64,000 bases of DNA from Ensifer sp. LCM 4579 (GTDB lineage: Bacteria > Pseudomonadota > Alphaproteobacteria > Rhizobiales > Rhizobiaceae), in contig NZ_MDDV01000002.1 of NCBI RefSeq assembly GCF_001854885.1, positions 77,276 to 141,275 of the forward strand. The letters run 5' to 3'. The notes under the pieces are model-generated. The model saw only the letters and a program-made list of their open reading frames with translations. It made no database searches and was not told the DNA's origin. Made by a program: the position numbers and the translations under genes. Shown piece after piece: positions 43,558 to 53,287 of this stretch (the first letter of the stretch is position 1; each line of letters begins with the position of its first letter).

Positions 43558-44690
43558 TCGATCTCCCCGCCTTTGCCCCTGACCTTCTTGCCGATTTCGA
43601 ACGGCTGAAGACGCTGCGTGTCGACACGCCGGTGATCCAGCCGGCCGAGCCTTTCCTCGACATGGCGGGAGAAGACCTGCGCCGGCGCATCTTCATGACC
43701 GCGAGCGAGACCGGCGAGAGCCTGTGCCTGCGCCCGGAATTCACCATCCCGGTCTGCCTCAGGCACATCGAGACGGCGACCGGCACGCCGCAGCGTTACG
43801 CCTATCTCGGCGAAGTCTTCCGTCAGCGTCGCGACGGCTCGAACGAGTTTTACCAGGCGGGCATAGAGGATCTCGGCGACCCGGACACGGCCGCCGCCGA
43901 CGCGCGGGCGATCGGGGATGCGATGCTCGTTGCAACCAACCGGTTGCCTGGTCGGCGGCTCAAGGTGACGCTCGGCGACCAGTCGGTCTTCGAGGCGGTG
44001 ATCGCCGCCTGCGGCTTGCCGGCCGGCTGGCAGAAGCGGCTCATCCATGCCTTCGGCGACCAGAAACAATTGCAGAGGCTGCTGGCGGAACTCGCAGACC
44101 CAAAGTCCTCCGGCGTCTTCGGTCCTGAGGTCGAGCGGCTTGCCGGGATGGGCATCCTGGACGATGACGAGCGACTCGTGGCGGAGATCGCCGGTATCAT
44201 GGAAGCTACCGGCTATTCTACCAATGCCAGCCGCTCGCCAGGCGACATTGCCCGCCGGCTCAAGGAGAAGATGGCGCTTGCGACGACGCAACTCGACCCG
44301 GCAGCGCTTGCGGTCATGCGCGAATTCCTGGCGCTCGATCTGCCGCTCGCCGATGCGCCAGACGCTCTGCGACAGTTCGCCACCGGATCCGGACTGAAGA
44401 TTGGCGATGCGCTTGCACTCTTCGATGCCCGCGTTGCGGCGCTTGCAAAGTCGGGCGCCGATGTCGATGTCATCAGGTATCGCGCCGCTTTCGGCCGCCC
44501 GCTCGATTACTACACCGGGCTGGTCTTCGAGATCGAACTCGAGGGAACGCCGGCGGTTCTCGCAGGCGGTGGACGCTTCGATCGGCTGCTGACGCTGCTT
44601 GGCGCCCGGGAGCACATCCCGGCCGTCGGGTTCTCTCTCTGGCTTGACCGCATCGAACGGGCCATCGCGGCCGCAGGGGGCGCGAAATGA
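43548..44690 (+). CDS. hisZ: ATP phosphoribosyltransferase regulatory subunit HisZ
   Basis: This 380-aa HisS paralogue has a class II core ([57 protein letters not shown]). It lacks the synthetase anticodon domain. HisZ does not charge tRNA; with short-form HisG it forms the hetero-octamer that starts histidine synthesis and senses histidine. It overlaps hisS by 10 bases and hisG by 4 (ATGA). Confidence 0.94.
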   Translation: MPLIDLPAFAPDLLADFERLKTLRVDTPVIQPAEPFLDMAGEDLRRRIFMTASETGESLCLRPEFTIPVCLRHIETATGTPQRYAYLGEVFRQRRDGSNEFYQAGIEDLGDPDTAAADARAIGDAMLVATNRLPGRRLKVTLGDQSVFEAVIAACGLPAGWQKRLIHAFGDQKQLQRLLAELADPKSSGVFGPEVERLAGMGILDDDERLVAEIAGIMEATGYSTNASRSPGDIARRLKEKMALATTQLDPAALAVMREFLALDLPLADAPDALRQFATGSGLKIGDALALFDARVAALAKSGADVDVIRYRAAFGRPLDYYTGLVFEIELEGTPAVLAGGGRFDRLLTLLGAREHIPAVGFSLWLDRIERAIAAAGGAK

Positions 44691-45379
44691 CCATTACCCT
44701 GGCGCTGCCCTCCAAGGGACGGATGAAGGAGGACGCCTCGGCCATCTTCGAGCGGGCCGGCATGAAGATTGTCGCCGTCGGCAGTGATCGCTCCTATCGC
44801 GGCCGCGTCGAGAGCTGGGACGTCGAGGTCGCCTTCCTTTCGGCCTCCGAAATCTCGCGCGAGGTCGGCAGCGGTGCCGTCGATTTCGGCGTCACCGGCG
44901 AAGACCTCGTGCGCGAAGGGCTGGCCGATGCCGATGGGCGGGTCGAATTCGCGGCCCGGCTCGGCTTCGGCCATGCGGATGTCGTCGTCGCCGTGCCGGA
45001 GATCTGGTACGACGTCGATACGATGGCCGATCTCGGCGACGTCGCCGCCGATTTCCGCGCCCGCCATGGGCGGCGACTGGCGATCGCCACCAAATATTGG
45101 AGGCTGACGCAGCAGTTCTTCTCCGGCAGCCATGGCATTCAGCTCTACCGCATCGTCGAAAGCCTCGGCGCCACCGAAGGCGCCCCGGCCTCCGGCTCGG
45201 CCGACATCATCGTCGATATCACCTCGACCGGCTCCACGCTTCGCGCGAACCATCTGAAGATACTTTCGGACGGCGTGATCCTGCGTTCCGAGGCCTGCCT
45301 CGTCCGGGCCCGAAAGCCGGCTCACGCGGACGATCCCACCGTCGATCGCATCATCGCTGCCGTGCGAGGAGCGCTCTGA
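44687..45379 (+). CDS. hisG: ATP phosphoribosyltransferase, short form
   Basis: This 230-aa catalytic subunit condenses ATP with PRPP, the first step of histidine synthesis. It starts [13 protein letters not shown] and has [17 protein letters not shown]. The PRPP loop is [15 protein letters not shown]. It lacks the C-terminal regulatory domain of long HisG, consistent with the adjacent hisZ. It starts in the hisZ stop. Confidence 0.96.
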   Translation: MTITLALPSKGRMKEDASAIFERAGMKIVAVGSDRSYRGRVESWDVEVAFLSASEISREVGSGAVDFGVTGEDLVREGLADADGRVEFAARLGFGHADVVVAVPEIWYDVDTMADLGDVAADFRARHGRRLAIATKYWRLTQQFFSGSHGIQLYRIVESLGATEGAPASGSADIIVDITSTGSTLRANHLKILSDGVILRSEACLVRARKPAHADDPTVDRIIAAVRGAL

Positions 45380-45483
45380 GCCGGTTGGCGCATCTCGCAT
45401 TCGTCGGTCCGGCCCCTCCCAAATGCAACCGGCGCCACCTATGTAGGAACGGCAAAACTCCCAGGAACAACTCAAGGCAACTT

Positions 45484-46218
45484 ATGGCTGATCTTTCCTC
45501 CTTCCCGATTACGCGCCGTTGGCCGGCGAAGAATCCTGACATTATCCAGCTCTACTCGCTGCCGACCCCGAATGGCGTGAAAATCTCGATCGCGCTCGAA
45601 GAGCTGGGCCTGCCCTATGAGGCGCACCGTATCGCCTTCGACGCAAACGAACAGAAGTCGCCCGAATTCGTCTCGCTCAATCCGAACGGCCGCATTCCCG
45701 CGATCATCGATCCTAACGGACCGGACGGCAAGCCGATCGGGCTTTTCGAGTCTGGCGCGATTCTGGTCTATCTCGCGGAAAAGACCGGAAAGCTCATTCC
45801 TGCGGATGCGGCCGGCCGTTACGAGACGCTCTGCTGGGTGATGTTCCAGATGGGCGGTGTCGGGCCGATGCTGGGCCAGTTCGGTCATTTCTTCAAATTC
45901 GCGGCTGACAAGGTCGCCAACAATCCCTATCCGGTCGAGCGCTATCGCGACGAGGCGAAGCGTCTTCTCGGCGTTCTCGATGCGCGTCTCGAGGGTCGGC
46001 AGTGGCTGACGGGCGACGAATATACGATCGCCGACATCGCCACCTATCCCTGGGTGGAAGGCGCGCGCAAGTTCTACGGCGGCGCCGAGGTGCTCGACTA
46101 CAAGAGCTTTCCCAATGTCCTTGCCTGGGTGGAGCGCGGTCTCGCCCGCCCGGCCGCTCAGAGGGGCCTCGAAATTCCGAGAAAGGAACAGCCGTTGCAC
46201 CCACCCGGCCACAGTTGA
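45484..46218 (+). CDS. Glutathione S-transferase family protein
   Basis: Started at ATG 45484 it has 244 aa. The thioredoxin-like N-domain begins IIQLYSLPTPNGVKISIALE and has the glutathione-site FESGAILVYLAEKTG. The helical C-domain has DEYTIADIATYPWV. The pattern (TPNGVKIS plus NPNGRIPAI) fits the YfcG/YghU-like (nu) class, which often has disulfide-bond reductase activity. It follows hisG by 104 bp and is followed by an FAD reductase gene. Confidence 0.92.
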   Translation: MADLSSFPITRRWPAKNPDIIQLYSLPTPNGVKISIALEELGLPYEAHRIAFDANEQKSPEFVSLNPNGRIPAIIDPNGPDGKPIGLFESGAILVYLAEKTGKLIPADAAGRYETLCWVMFQMGGVGPMLGQFGHFFKFAADKVANNPYPVERYRDEAKRLLGVLDARLEGRQWLTGDEYTIADIATYPWVEGARKFYGGAEVLDYKSFPNVLAWVERGLARPAAQRGLEIPRKEQPLHPPGHS

Positions 46219-46276
46219 CGAGGCTGCGGCCGGGAGCGTACCGGTTAGTGAAAGAGAATCGAGACGGGTGGATAGG

Positions 46277-47494
46277 GTGTCGGGAAGGCTTGTTGTCATC
46301 GGTGGCGGTCAGGCCGCCTTCGCCCTGGTTGCCAAGCTGCGCGCGCTTGCCGACCAGCGTCCGATCACCGTCATTGCCGCCGAGGCGAGCCTGCCCTATC
46401 AGCGGCCGCCGCTCTCCAAAAAGTACCTGCTGCGGGAAATGAGCCTCGACCGGCTGCTTTACCGGCCGGAGGCCTGGTATGCGGACCATGCGGTCGACAT
46501 CCGTCTGTCGACGACCGTGACGCGCGTCGACCGCGCCGCAAAAGAGGTCACGCTGAGTGACGGATCAAAGCTCGACTACGAGACGCTGGCTTTCGCCACC
46601 GGGGCGACCCCGCGCCGCTTGCCGGTGTCGATCGGCGGCGATCTCGCCGGCGTCCATGTCGTGCGCGACTATAAGGATGCCGACCGGCTTGCCGAGGAAA
46701 TGCAGCCGGGGCGGCGGGCGCTGGTCGTCGGCGGCGGTTATATCGGCCTCGAGGCTGCGGCGGTCGCCCGCACCTCAGGACTGGAGGTGACGGTAATCGA
46801 AATGGCTGACCGCATCCTCCAGCGCGTTGCCTCCGCGGCGACCTCTGCTATCGTGCGCGACATCCACCGCTCGCATGCGGTCCATATCCGCGAGCGCATG
46901 GGGCTCCACCGCCTGATCAGTGAGAACGGTCGCGTCACGGCGGCCGAGCTTGCCGACGGCTCCGTCATTCCCGTGGACGTGGTGATCGTCGGCATCGGCG
47001 TCGACGCGAACGATGCGCTGGCGCATGATGCCGGCCTCGAAACCGCCAACGGCATCCTCGTCGACAAATACGGCAGGACGTCCGATCCGGCGATCTACGC
47101 GATGGGTGATTGCGCGGTCCTCCCCTGGCAGGACATGCGCATCCGCCTCGAGTCGGTCCAGAACGCCGTGGACCAGGCCGAAGCCGTCGCCGCCATCCTC
47201 GCCGGCGGTTCCGATCCCTACGATCCGCATCCCTGGTTCTGGTCCGACCAGTACGACGTCAAGCTCCAGATCGCCGGCTTCGGCCTCGGCCACGACGAAA
47301 CCTTGGTTCGCCCGGGCCAGCGCGAAGGCAGCGTCTCGGTCTGGTATTTCCGCGAAGGCAAGCTGATCGCCGTCGATGCCGTCAACGATGCCAAGGCATA
47401 TGTGACGGGAAAGAAACTGCTGGAAGCGGGGAAGACGCCTGATCGGAAGGTCCTGGCCGATCCGCAGAGCGACCTGAAGTCATTGCTGGCATAA
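46277..47494 (+). CDS. FAD-dependent pyridine nucleotide-disulfide oxidoreductase (ferredoxin reductase type)
   Basis: The protein has about 405 aa. The FAD motif is LVVIGGGQAAFALVAKLRAL, followed by LPYQRPPLSKKYL. The NAD(P)H motif is RALVVGGGYIGLEAAAVA, and AIYAMGDCAVLPW binds FAD near the end. The reductase C-domain follows. This is the layout of rubredoxin/ferredoxin reductases of Rieske and P450 systems; no such partner is adjacent, so its electron acceptor is unknown. GTG 46277 or GTG 46268 are possible starts. Confidence 0.88.
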   Translation: MSGRLVVIGGGQAAFALVAKLRALADQRPITVIAAEASLPYQRPPLSKKYLLREMSLDRLLYRPEAWYADHAVDIRLSTTVTRVDRAAKEVTLSDGSKLDYETLAFATGATPRRLPVSIGGDLAGVHVVRDYKDADRLAEEMQPGRRALVVGGGYIGLEAAAVARTSGLEVTVIEMADRILQRVASAATSAIVRDIHRSHAVHIRERMGLHRLISENGRVTAAELADGSVIPVDVVIVGIGVDANDALAHDAGLETANGILVDKYGRTSDPAIYAMGDCAVLPWQDMRIRLESVQNAVDQAEAVAAILAGGSDPYDPHPWFWSDQYDVKLQIAGFGLGHDETLVRPGQREGSVSVWYFREGKLIAVDAVNDAKAYVTGKKLLEAGKTPDRKVLADPQSDLKSLLA

Positions 47495-47553
47495 TTTGAG
47501 CACAACAAGATTAGTTCGGATTTAGAGAGTCTCCGCGCCGTCGACGCGGCGCT

Positions 47554-47587
47554 GCTGGATCTCCTGTGCTTGTCACAGGAATCCAGC
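47554..47587. repeat. Palindromic intergenic repeat
   Basis: GCTGGATCTCCTGTG and CACAGGAATCCAGC pair around a CTTGT loop, flanked by GC-rich outer arms (CCGTCGACGCGG / CGCGTCGGCG). It lies between two convergent genes and resembles a small palindromic element seen elsewhere in rhizobia, from memory. Confidence 0.55.
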
Positions 47588-47649
47588 CACGGCGCGTCGG
47601 CGCCGTGAAAGAGAACGAAACAGCGACCTGAATCGAATACAAGTCAAAA

Positions 47650-47673
47650 AAGGGCGACCCAAGAGCCGCCCTT
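47650..47673 (-). terminator. groEL terminator
   Basis: On the minus strand AAGGGCG and CGCCCTT pair and are followed by TTTTGAC. It lies 40 bases after the groEL stop. Confidence 0.75.
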
Positions 47674-47713
47674 CAGATCCGTATGGACCCGCTGTGCTAA
47701 GGCTGTCGCCTTA

Positions 47714-49399
<1,686 letters not shown>

Positions 49400-49431
49400 T
49401 TACGGAAGTTTTTGGGAGGGGTGCCGGCCGA

Positions 49432-49728
49432 TCAGCCGATGATGCCCATGATGTCGGCTTCCTTCATGATCAGAAGGTCTTCGCCGTTGATCTTGACTTC
49501 GGTGCCGGACCACTTGCCGAACAGCACGCGGTCACCGGCCTTGACGTCGAGCGCGACAACCTTGCCGCTTTCGTCGCGAGCGCCCGAACCGACAGCCACG
49601 ATTTCGCCTTCTTGCGGCTTTTCCTTTGCGGTGTCCGGAATGATGATGCCGCCCTTGGTCTTCTCTTCAGACTCGACGCGGCGGACGACGACGCGGTCGT
49701 GCAGCGGACGGAAATTGGTGCTTGCCAT
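49432..49728 (-). CDS. groS: Co-chaperonin GroES (10 kDa)
   Basis: This 98-aa protein begins [20 protein letters not shown] and has the mobile loop [16 protein letters not shown] and [20 protein letters not shown]. It caps the GroEL ring. It is the first gene of the groESL operon. Confidence 0.98.
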   Translation of the reverse strand: MASTNFRPLHDRVVVRRVESEEKTKGGIIIPDTAKEKPQEGEIVAVGSGARDESGKVVALDVKAGDRVLFGKWSGTEVKINGEDLLIMKEADIMGIIG

Positions 49729-49786
49729 TGTCTAATCCCTCGATCAAATGACATTGCGGATCGTTGGAGAGATCCGGTGGATGCTA

Positions 49787-49813
49787 TTAGCACTCATATC
49801 GAGCGAGTGCTAG
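49787..49813 (-). promoter_or_regulatory. CIRCE element (HrcA operator) of groESL
   Basis: TTAGCACTC and GAGTGCTAG flank exactly 9 bases, matching the CIRCE consensus except for the last base. It lies 59 bp before groES. HrcA repression of groESL under non-stress conditions is expected. The rest of the 49729-49992 gap includes a candidate chrB promoter. Confidence 0.95.
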
Positions 49814-49886
49814 CGTCGCCGAGATAAGACCGGCCAGCGAACGAGTCAAGGATCGGCTGCGAGATTTTTCGGCCAGTCGGAAATCG

Positions 49887-49915
49887 TTGACAGCTCCGCC
49901 GCTATTTTGTTTGAT
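49887..49915 (+). promoter_or_regulatory. Candidate promoter of the ChrB-like gene
   Basis: TTGACA (49887-49892) and TTTGAT (49910-49915) are 17 bp apart. A small hairpin TGGGGT/ACCCCA follows near the expected start and could be an operator. Confidence 0.45.
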
Positions 49916-49992
49916 GACCGAATGGGGTGAGCGAATACCCCACGAGGCGTCATGCCGGAATTCGCGTCCATCATAAACAAGGACGTCGTATC

Positions 49993-50820
49993 ATGGCCTC
50001 GTTCAATTCCATCTCATCCGAAAAACTTGCCCGGCTCGTCGGAACGCCCAAAGGCCCCGTTCTCATCGATGTGCGCGATGACGACGATTTTGCGGCCGAT
50101 CCCCATCTCGTGCCCGGTTCCTTCCACCGGACCCATGCCGACGTCCGGCAATGGGCGCAGGACTACAAGGGGCATTGGGTCGTCGTGCTCTGCAGGCACG
50201 GTGGCAAGCTCAGCGAAGGAGTGGCCGCCTGGCTTCGCCATTCGGGCGCGACCGCCGAACTGCTGGAGGGAGGAATCGAGGCCTGGCGGACAGCGGGCCT
50301 GCCTCTCGTCCCGGTCGCGCGCCTTCCGAACGCCGACCCGTCCGGCGGTTCCGTGTGGGTGACAAGGTCAAGGCCGAAAATCGACCGCATCGCCTGTCCC
50401 TGGCTGATCCGCCGCTTCGTCGATCGCCAAGCCAGCTTCCTCTTTGTCACGCCGATCGAGGTCGAGATGGTTGGCGAACGCTTCGGCGCAACACCATTCG
50501 ATATCGAAGGGGTCTTCTGGAGTCATCGCGACGAGGATTGCACCTTCGATACGATGGTCAAGGAATTCCGTCTCTCCTTCCCCGCGCTCGAGCACGTCGC
50601 CCGCATCGTGCGCGGCGCCGACACGGACAGGCTCTCTCTCGATCCTCAGGCGGCCGGGCTGCTCGCCATCTCGCTCGGTCTTTCCCGCATGTATGCCGAC
50701 GACCTCGAACAGCTCGAGGCAGGGATGATCGTCTATGACGCGCTCTACCGCTGGGCGCGCGATGCGACCCAGGAGAAGCACGATTGGGTATCCCACGGCG
50801 GCAAGGGGAAGCGGACGTGA
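49993..50820 (+). CDS. Rhodanese-ChrB fusion, chromate-resistance protein
   Basis: This 275-aa protein has an N-terminal rhodanese domain (VLIDVRDDDDFAADP; VVVLCRHGGKLSEGVA with the loop Cys). It also has a C-terminal ChrB-type domain (TRSRPKIDRIACPWLIRRFV; WSHRDEDCTFDTMVKEF). ChrB proteins sense or handle chromate and usually precede the chromate pump gene chrA. The next gene is indeed chrA-like, coupled by a GTGA overlap, but it is dead, so this protein probably no longer serves a chromate efflux system. Confidence 0.85.
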   Translation: MASFNSISSEKLARLVGTPKGPVLIDVRDDDDFAADPHLVPGSFHRTHADVRQWAQDYKGHWVVVLCRHGGKLSEGVAAWLRHSGATAELLEGGIEAWRTAGLPLVPVARLPNADPSGGSVWVTRSRPKIDRIACPWLIRRFVDRQASFLFVTPIEVEMVGERFGATPFDIEGVFWSHRDEDCTFDTMVKEFRLSFPALEHVARIVRGADTDRLSLDPQAAGLLAISLGLSRMYADDLEQLEAGMIVYDALYRWARDATQEKHDWVSHGGKGKRT

Positions 50821-51006
50821 AGGAACGAAGATCGGTGGGCCTCGCGCCCGCCCACCCGTCCTTTGCCGAGGCGACGAAGGTCTGGGCGAAGATCAGCCTG
50901 TTGAGCTTCGGCGGACCGGCCGGGCAGATCGCGCTCATGCATCGCTACCTGGTCGAGGAAGGCCGCTGAATCACCGAAGCCGCTTCCCGGATGCGCTCAA
51001 CTTGTA
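50817..51006 (+). pseudogene. chrA: Remnant of chromate transporter chrA
   Basis: From GTG 50817 the frame reads a normal ChrA N-terminus (AEATKVWAKISLLSFGGPAG; QIALMHRYLVEEGR). It then meets TGA at 50967, where family members usually have a Trp before I-T/S-E. Directly after it ITEA can be read in the same frame and FPDALN in another, so there is both a nonsense change and a frameshift, and the rest of the roughly 400-aa transporter is missing. 51007-51183 shows no gene. Confidence 0.8.
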
Positions 51007-51183
51007 TTCGGGACTCTGGCCCTCTGCGCCGGAGCCGGGTGGCTCCCCATCCTTCTGTGATACCGCGGACGCTGCGCGGCTGCCGATTCCGTGGGAAGGG
51101 CGGTGATTTTCCATGCGCGAGGCTTGTATTCTTGCCCCTTCCTTGCGATGTCAGCCGGAAAGCCGAGTTTGCGGGAAGCCAGT

Positions 51184-52032
51184 ATGGCCGTCAGGATCAA
51201 CAGTTTTCGGGAAATCGCCTGCCGCTACGACGTGGTGCTTTGCGACGTCTGGGGCGTGCTTCACAATGGCGTCCAGGCCTTCGTATCCGCCGGCGAGGCT
51301 CTTGCCGAGGCGCGTGCGCAAGGCTTGACCGTCGTTCTCATCACCAATTCCCCGCGCCCCCACCCCGGCGTCAAGGTTCAGATCCGCGGTCTCGGCGTCC
51401 CCGACGAGGCCTATGACCGCATCGTCACCTCCGGCGACGTGACGCGGGCGCTGATCGCCGCCGCCGAGAAGCGGATCTTTTTCATCGGCGCCGATCGAGA
51501 CCTGCCGCTGCTCGAAGGCCTCGGCACCGAAATCGTCTCGTCCGAAGAGGCGGAAACGATCGTCTGCGCCGGCTTCTACGACGACGAGACCGAAACCCCC
51601 GACAGCTACCGGGCCACGCTGACCGGCCTCGCCAAACGGAAGGTGCCGTTCATCTGCGCCAATCCCGACCTGGTGGTGGAGCGCGGACACCGCCTGATCC
51701 CCTGCGCCGGTGCCATCGCCAAGCTGTATGAAGAACTGGGCGGCGAGGCGCGTATCGCCGGCAAGCCCTACAAGGCGATCTATCGGGCGGCCCTTTCGGA
51801 GGCAAAAGCCGCCCGCGGCGCGTTCGATCTTGCGCGCGTCATCGCCATCGGCGACGGCATGCCGACGGACGTCAAGGGCGCTCAGGACGCCGGCTTCGAC
51901 CTGCTTTACATCAGTGCAGGGATCCACGCGCAGGAATACATGCATGAAAGCCGCACCGACGAGGCGAAGCTCACAGCCTTCCTGAAGAGGGAGGGGGCGA
52001 CGCCGAAGTGGTGGATGCCGCGGCTCGGCTGA
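51184..52032 (+). CDS. HAD-superfamily hydrolase, subfamily IIA (TIGR01459 type)
   Basis: This 282-aa protein has HAD motif I VVLCDVWGVLHNG, motif II ITNSPRPHPG, a motif III Lys in AGKPYKAIYR and motif IV AIGDGMPTDVKGA. The length and the CDVWG variant fit a family conserved in alphaproteobacteria beside ribF. It is probably a small-molecule phosphatase; the substrate is unproven, and a link to FMN/riboflavin metabolism is inferred from position. The start ATG 51184 follows GGGAAG. Confidence 0.88.
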   Translation: MAVRINSFREIACRYDVVLCDVWGVLHNGVQAFVSAGEALAEARAQGLTVVLITNSPRPHPGVKVQIRGLGVPDEAYDRIVTSGDVTRALIAAAEKRIFFIGADRDLPLLEGLGTEIVSSEEAETIVCAGFYDDETETPDSYRATLTGLAKRKVPFICANPDLVVERGHRLIPCAGAIAKLYEELGGEARIAGKPYKAIYRAALSEAKAARGAFDLARVIAIGDGMPTDVKGAQDAGFDLLYISAGIHAQEYMHESRTDEAKLTAFLKREGATPKWWMPRLG

Positions 52033-52040
52033 CGGGAAGC

Positions 52041-53030
52041 ATGGAGATGACGGTTTTTCATCGCAACGAAACCCGCGACCCGCTCCCGGAGCGCCTTCAT
52101 GGCGGCGTGGTGGCGATCGGCAATTTCGACGGCGTCCATCGCGGCCACCAGTCGGTGCTCAATCGTGCGCTGGATGAGGCAAGGGGCCGAGGCGTTCCCG
52201 CCCTGGTACTCACCTTCGAGCCGCATCCTCGCACGGTTTTCCGGCCCGACCGGCCGGTCTTCCGTCTGACCCCTGCGCCGCTCAAAGCGCGTATCCTCGA
52301 GGGCATGGGGTTCGGTGCGGTCATCGAATATCCCTTCGACCGGACCTTTTCGGAGCTTTCGGCCTTCGATTTCATTCACCGCATTCTGCGCGAATGGCTG
52401 CATGCCTCGCATGTCGTCACCGGGTTCGATTTCCATTTCGGGAAGGGGCGCGAAGGCGGCCCGGCCTTCCTGATGGCGGCGGGCGAGCGGGAAGGCTTCG
52501 GCGTGACTCTGGTCGATGCTTTCCGTGACGAGAATGCCGACGTCATCTCCTCGAGCGTTATTCGCTCCCTGCTCGCCGAGGGGGACGTTGCGCAGGCGGC
52601 GGGGCTCCTCGGCTACCGCTATGCGGTCGAGGCGGAGGTGATCGGCGGCAAGAAGCTCGGGCGAGCGCTTGGCTATCCGACCGCGAATATGCGCCTGCCG
52701 CCGGAGGCGGAGATCAAGAGCGGCATCTATGCGGTACGGTTCCGCCGGGCCGACGGCGTGCTTTACGACGGTATCGCCAGCTTCGGCCGCAGGCCTACGG
52801 TTGACAGCGACGGCGAGGCGCTGCTCGAAACCTTCGTCTTCGATTTTACCGGCGAGCTCTACGGCGAGGTCTGCGCCGTCTCCTTCTTCGGCCGTCTTCG
52901 CGACGAGTTGAAATTCGATGGACTTGAACCCTTGATGGCGCAGATGAAAGAGGACGAGAGCGAGGCGCGAGCGCTTCTTGCCGGCGTCCAGCCCTTGAGC
53001 GGGATCGATCGCAGCCTGAACTTCGCATGA
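52041..53030 (+). CDS. ribF: Bifunctional riboflavin kinase/FAD synthetase
   Basis: This 329-aa enzyme makes FMN from riboflavin and FAD from FMN. The N-terminal nucleotidyltransferase shows VAIGNFDGVHRGHQSVL and VISSSVIRSLL. The C-terminal kinase shows GRALGYPTANM and SGIYAVRFRR. It starts 9 bases after the HAD gene stop (ATG 52041; ATG 52047 also possible), so the two are co-transcribed. ileS follows after 257 bp, a gap in which I see no gene. Confidence 0.95.
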   Translation: MEMTVFHRNETRDPLPERLHGGVVAIGNFDGVHRGHQSVLNRALDEARGRGVPALVLTFEPHPRTVFRPDRPVFRLTPAPLKARILEGMGFGAVIEYPFDRTFSELSAFDFIHRILREWLHASHVVTGFDFHFGKGREGGPAFLMAAGEREGFGVTLVDAFRDENADVISSSVIRSLLAEGDVAQAAGLLGYRYAVEAEVIGGKKLGRALGYPTANMRLPPEAEIKSGIYAVRFRRADGVLYDGIASFGRRPTVDSDGEALLETFVFDFTGELYGEVCAVSFFGRLRDELKFDGLEPLMAQMKEDESEARALLAGVQPLSGIDRSLNFA

Positions 53031-53287
53031 CGGCGCCCAAAGAAATCGGCCGTCCGATTGCGGCGGACCTTTTCAAAAGGCCGAAAACGCCTTAAAGAAC
53101 CGGCCACTATGACCCGGCACCGTCGATTGACCGTCGATCAGCGAATTATTGGCCCGGCTTTCCGCGCGCGCTAGGCGGCGCCGGAAGGTCCGGGATTTCG
53201 GCGTTTCGCGCCCCCACTGCATCTTCAAGAGACAGAATTCTTCCGCATGCGCGACGAACCCGCGCGGGAAAGACGAATGCAAAGACC

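Noticed and set aside
53031-53287. T-box leader upstream of ileS
   Set aside because: No T-box consensus seen, and T-boxes are not expected in this group.
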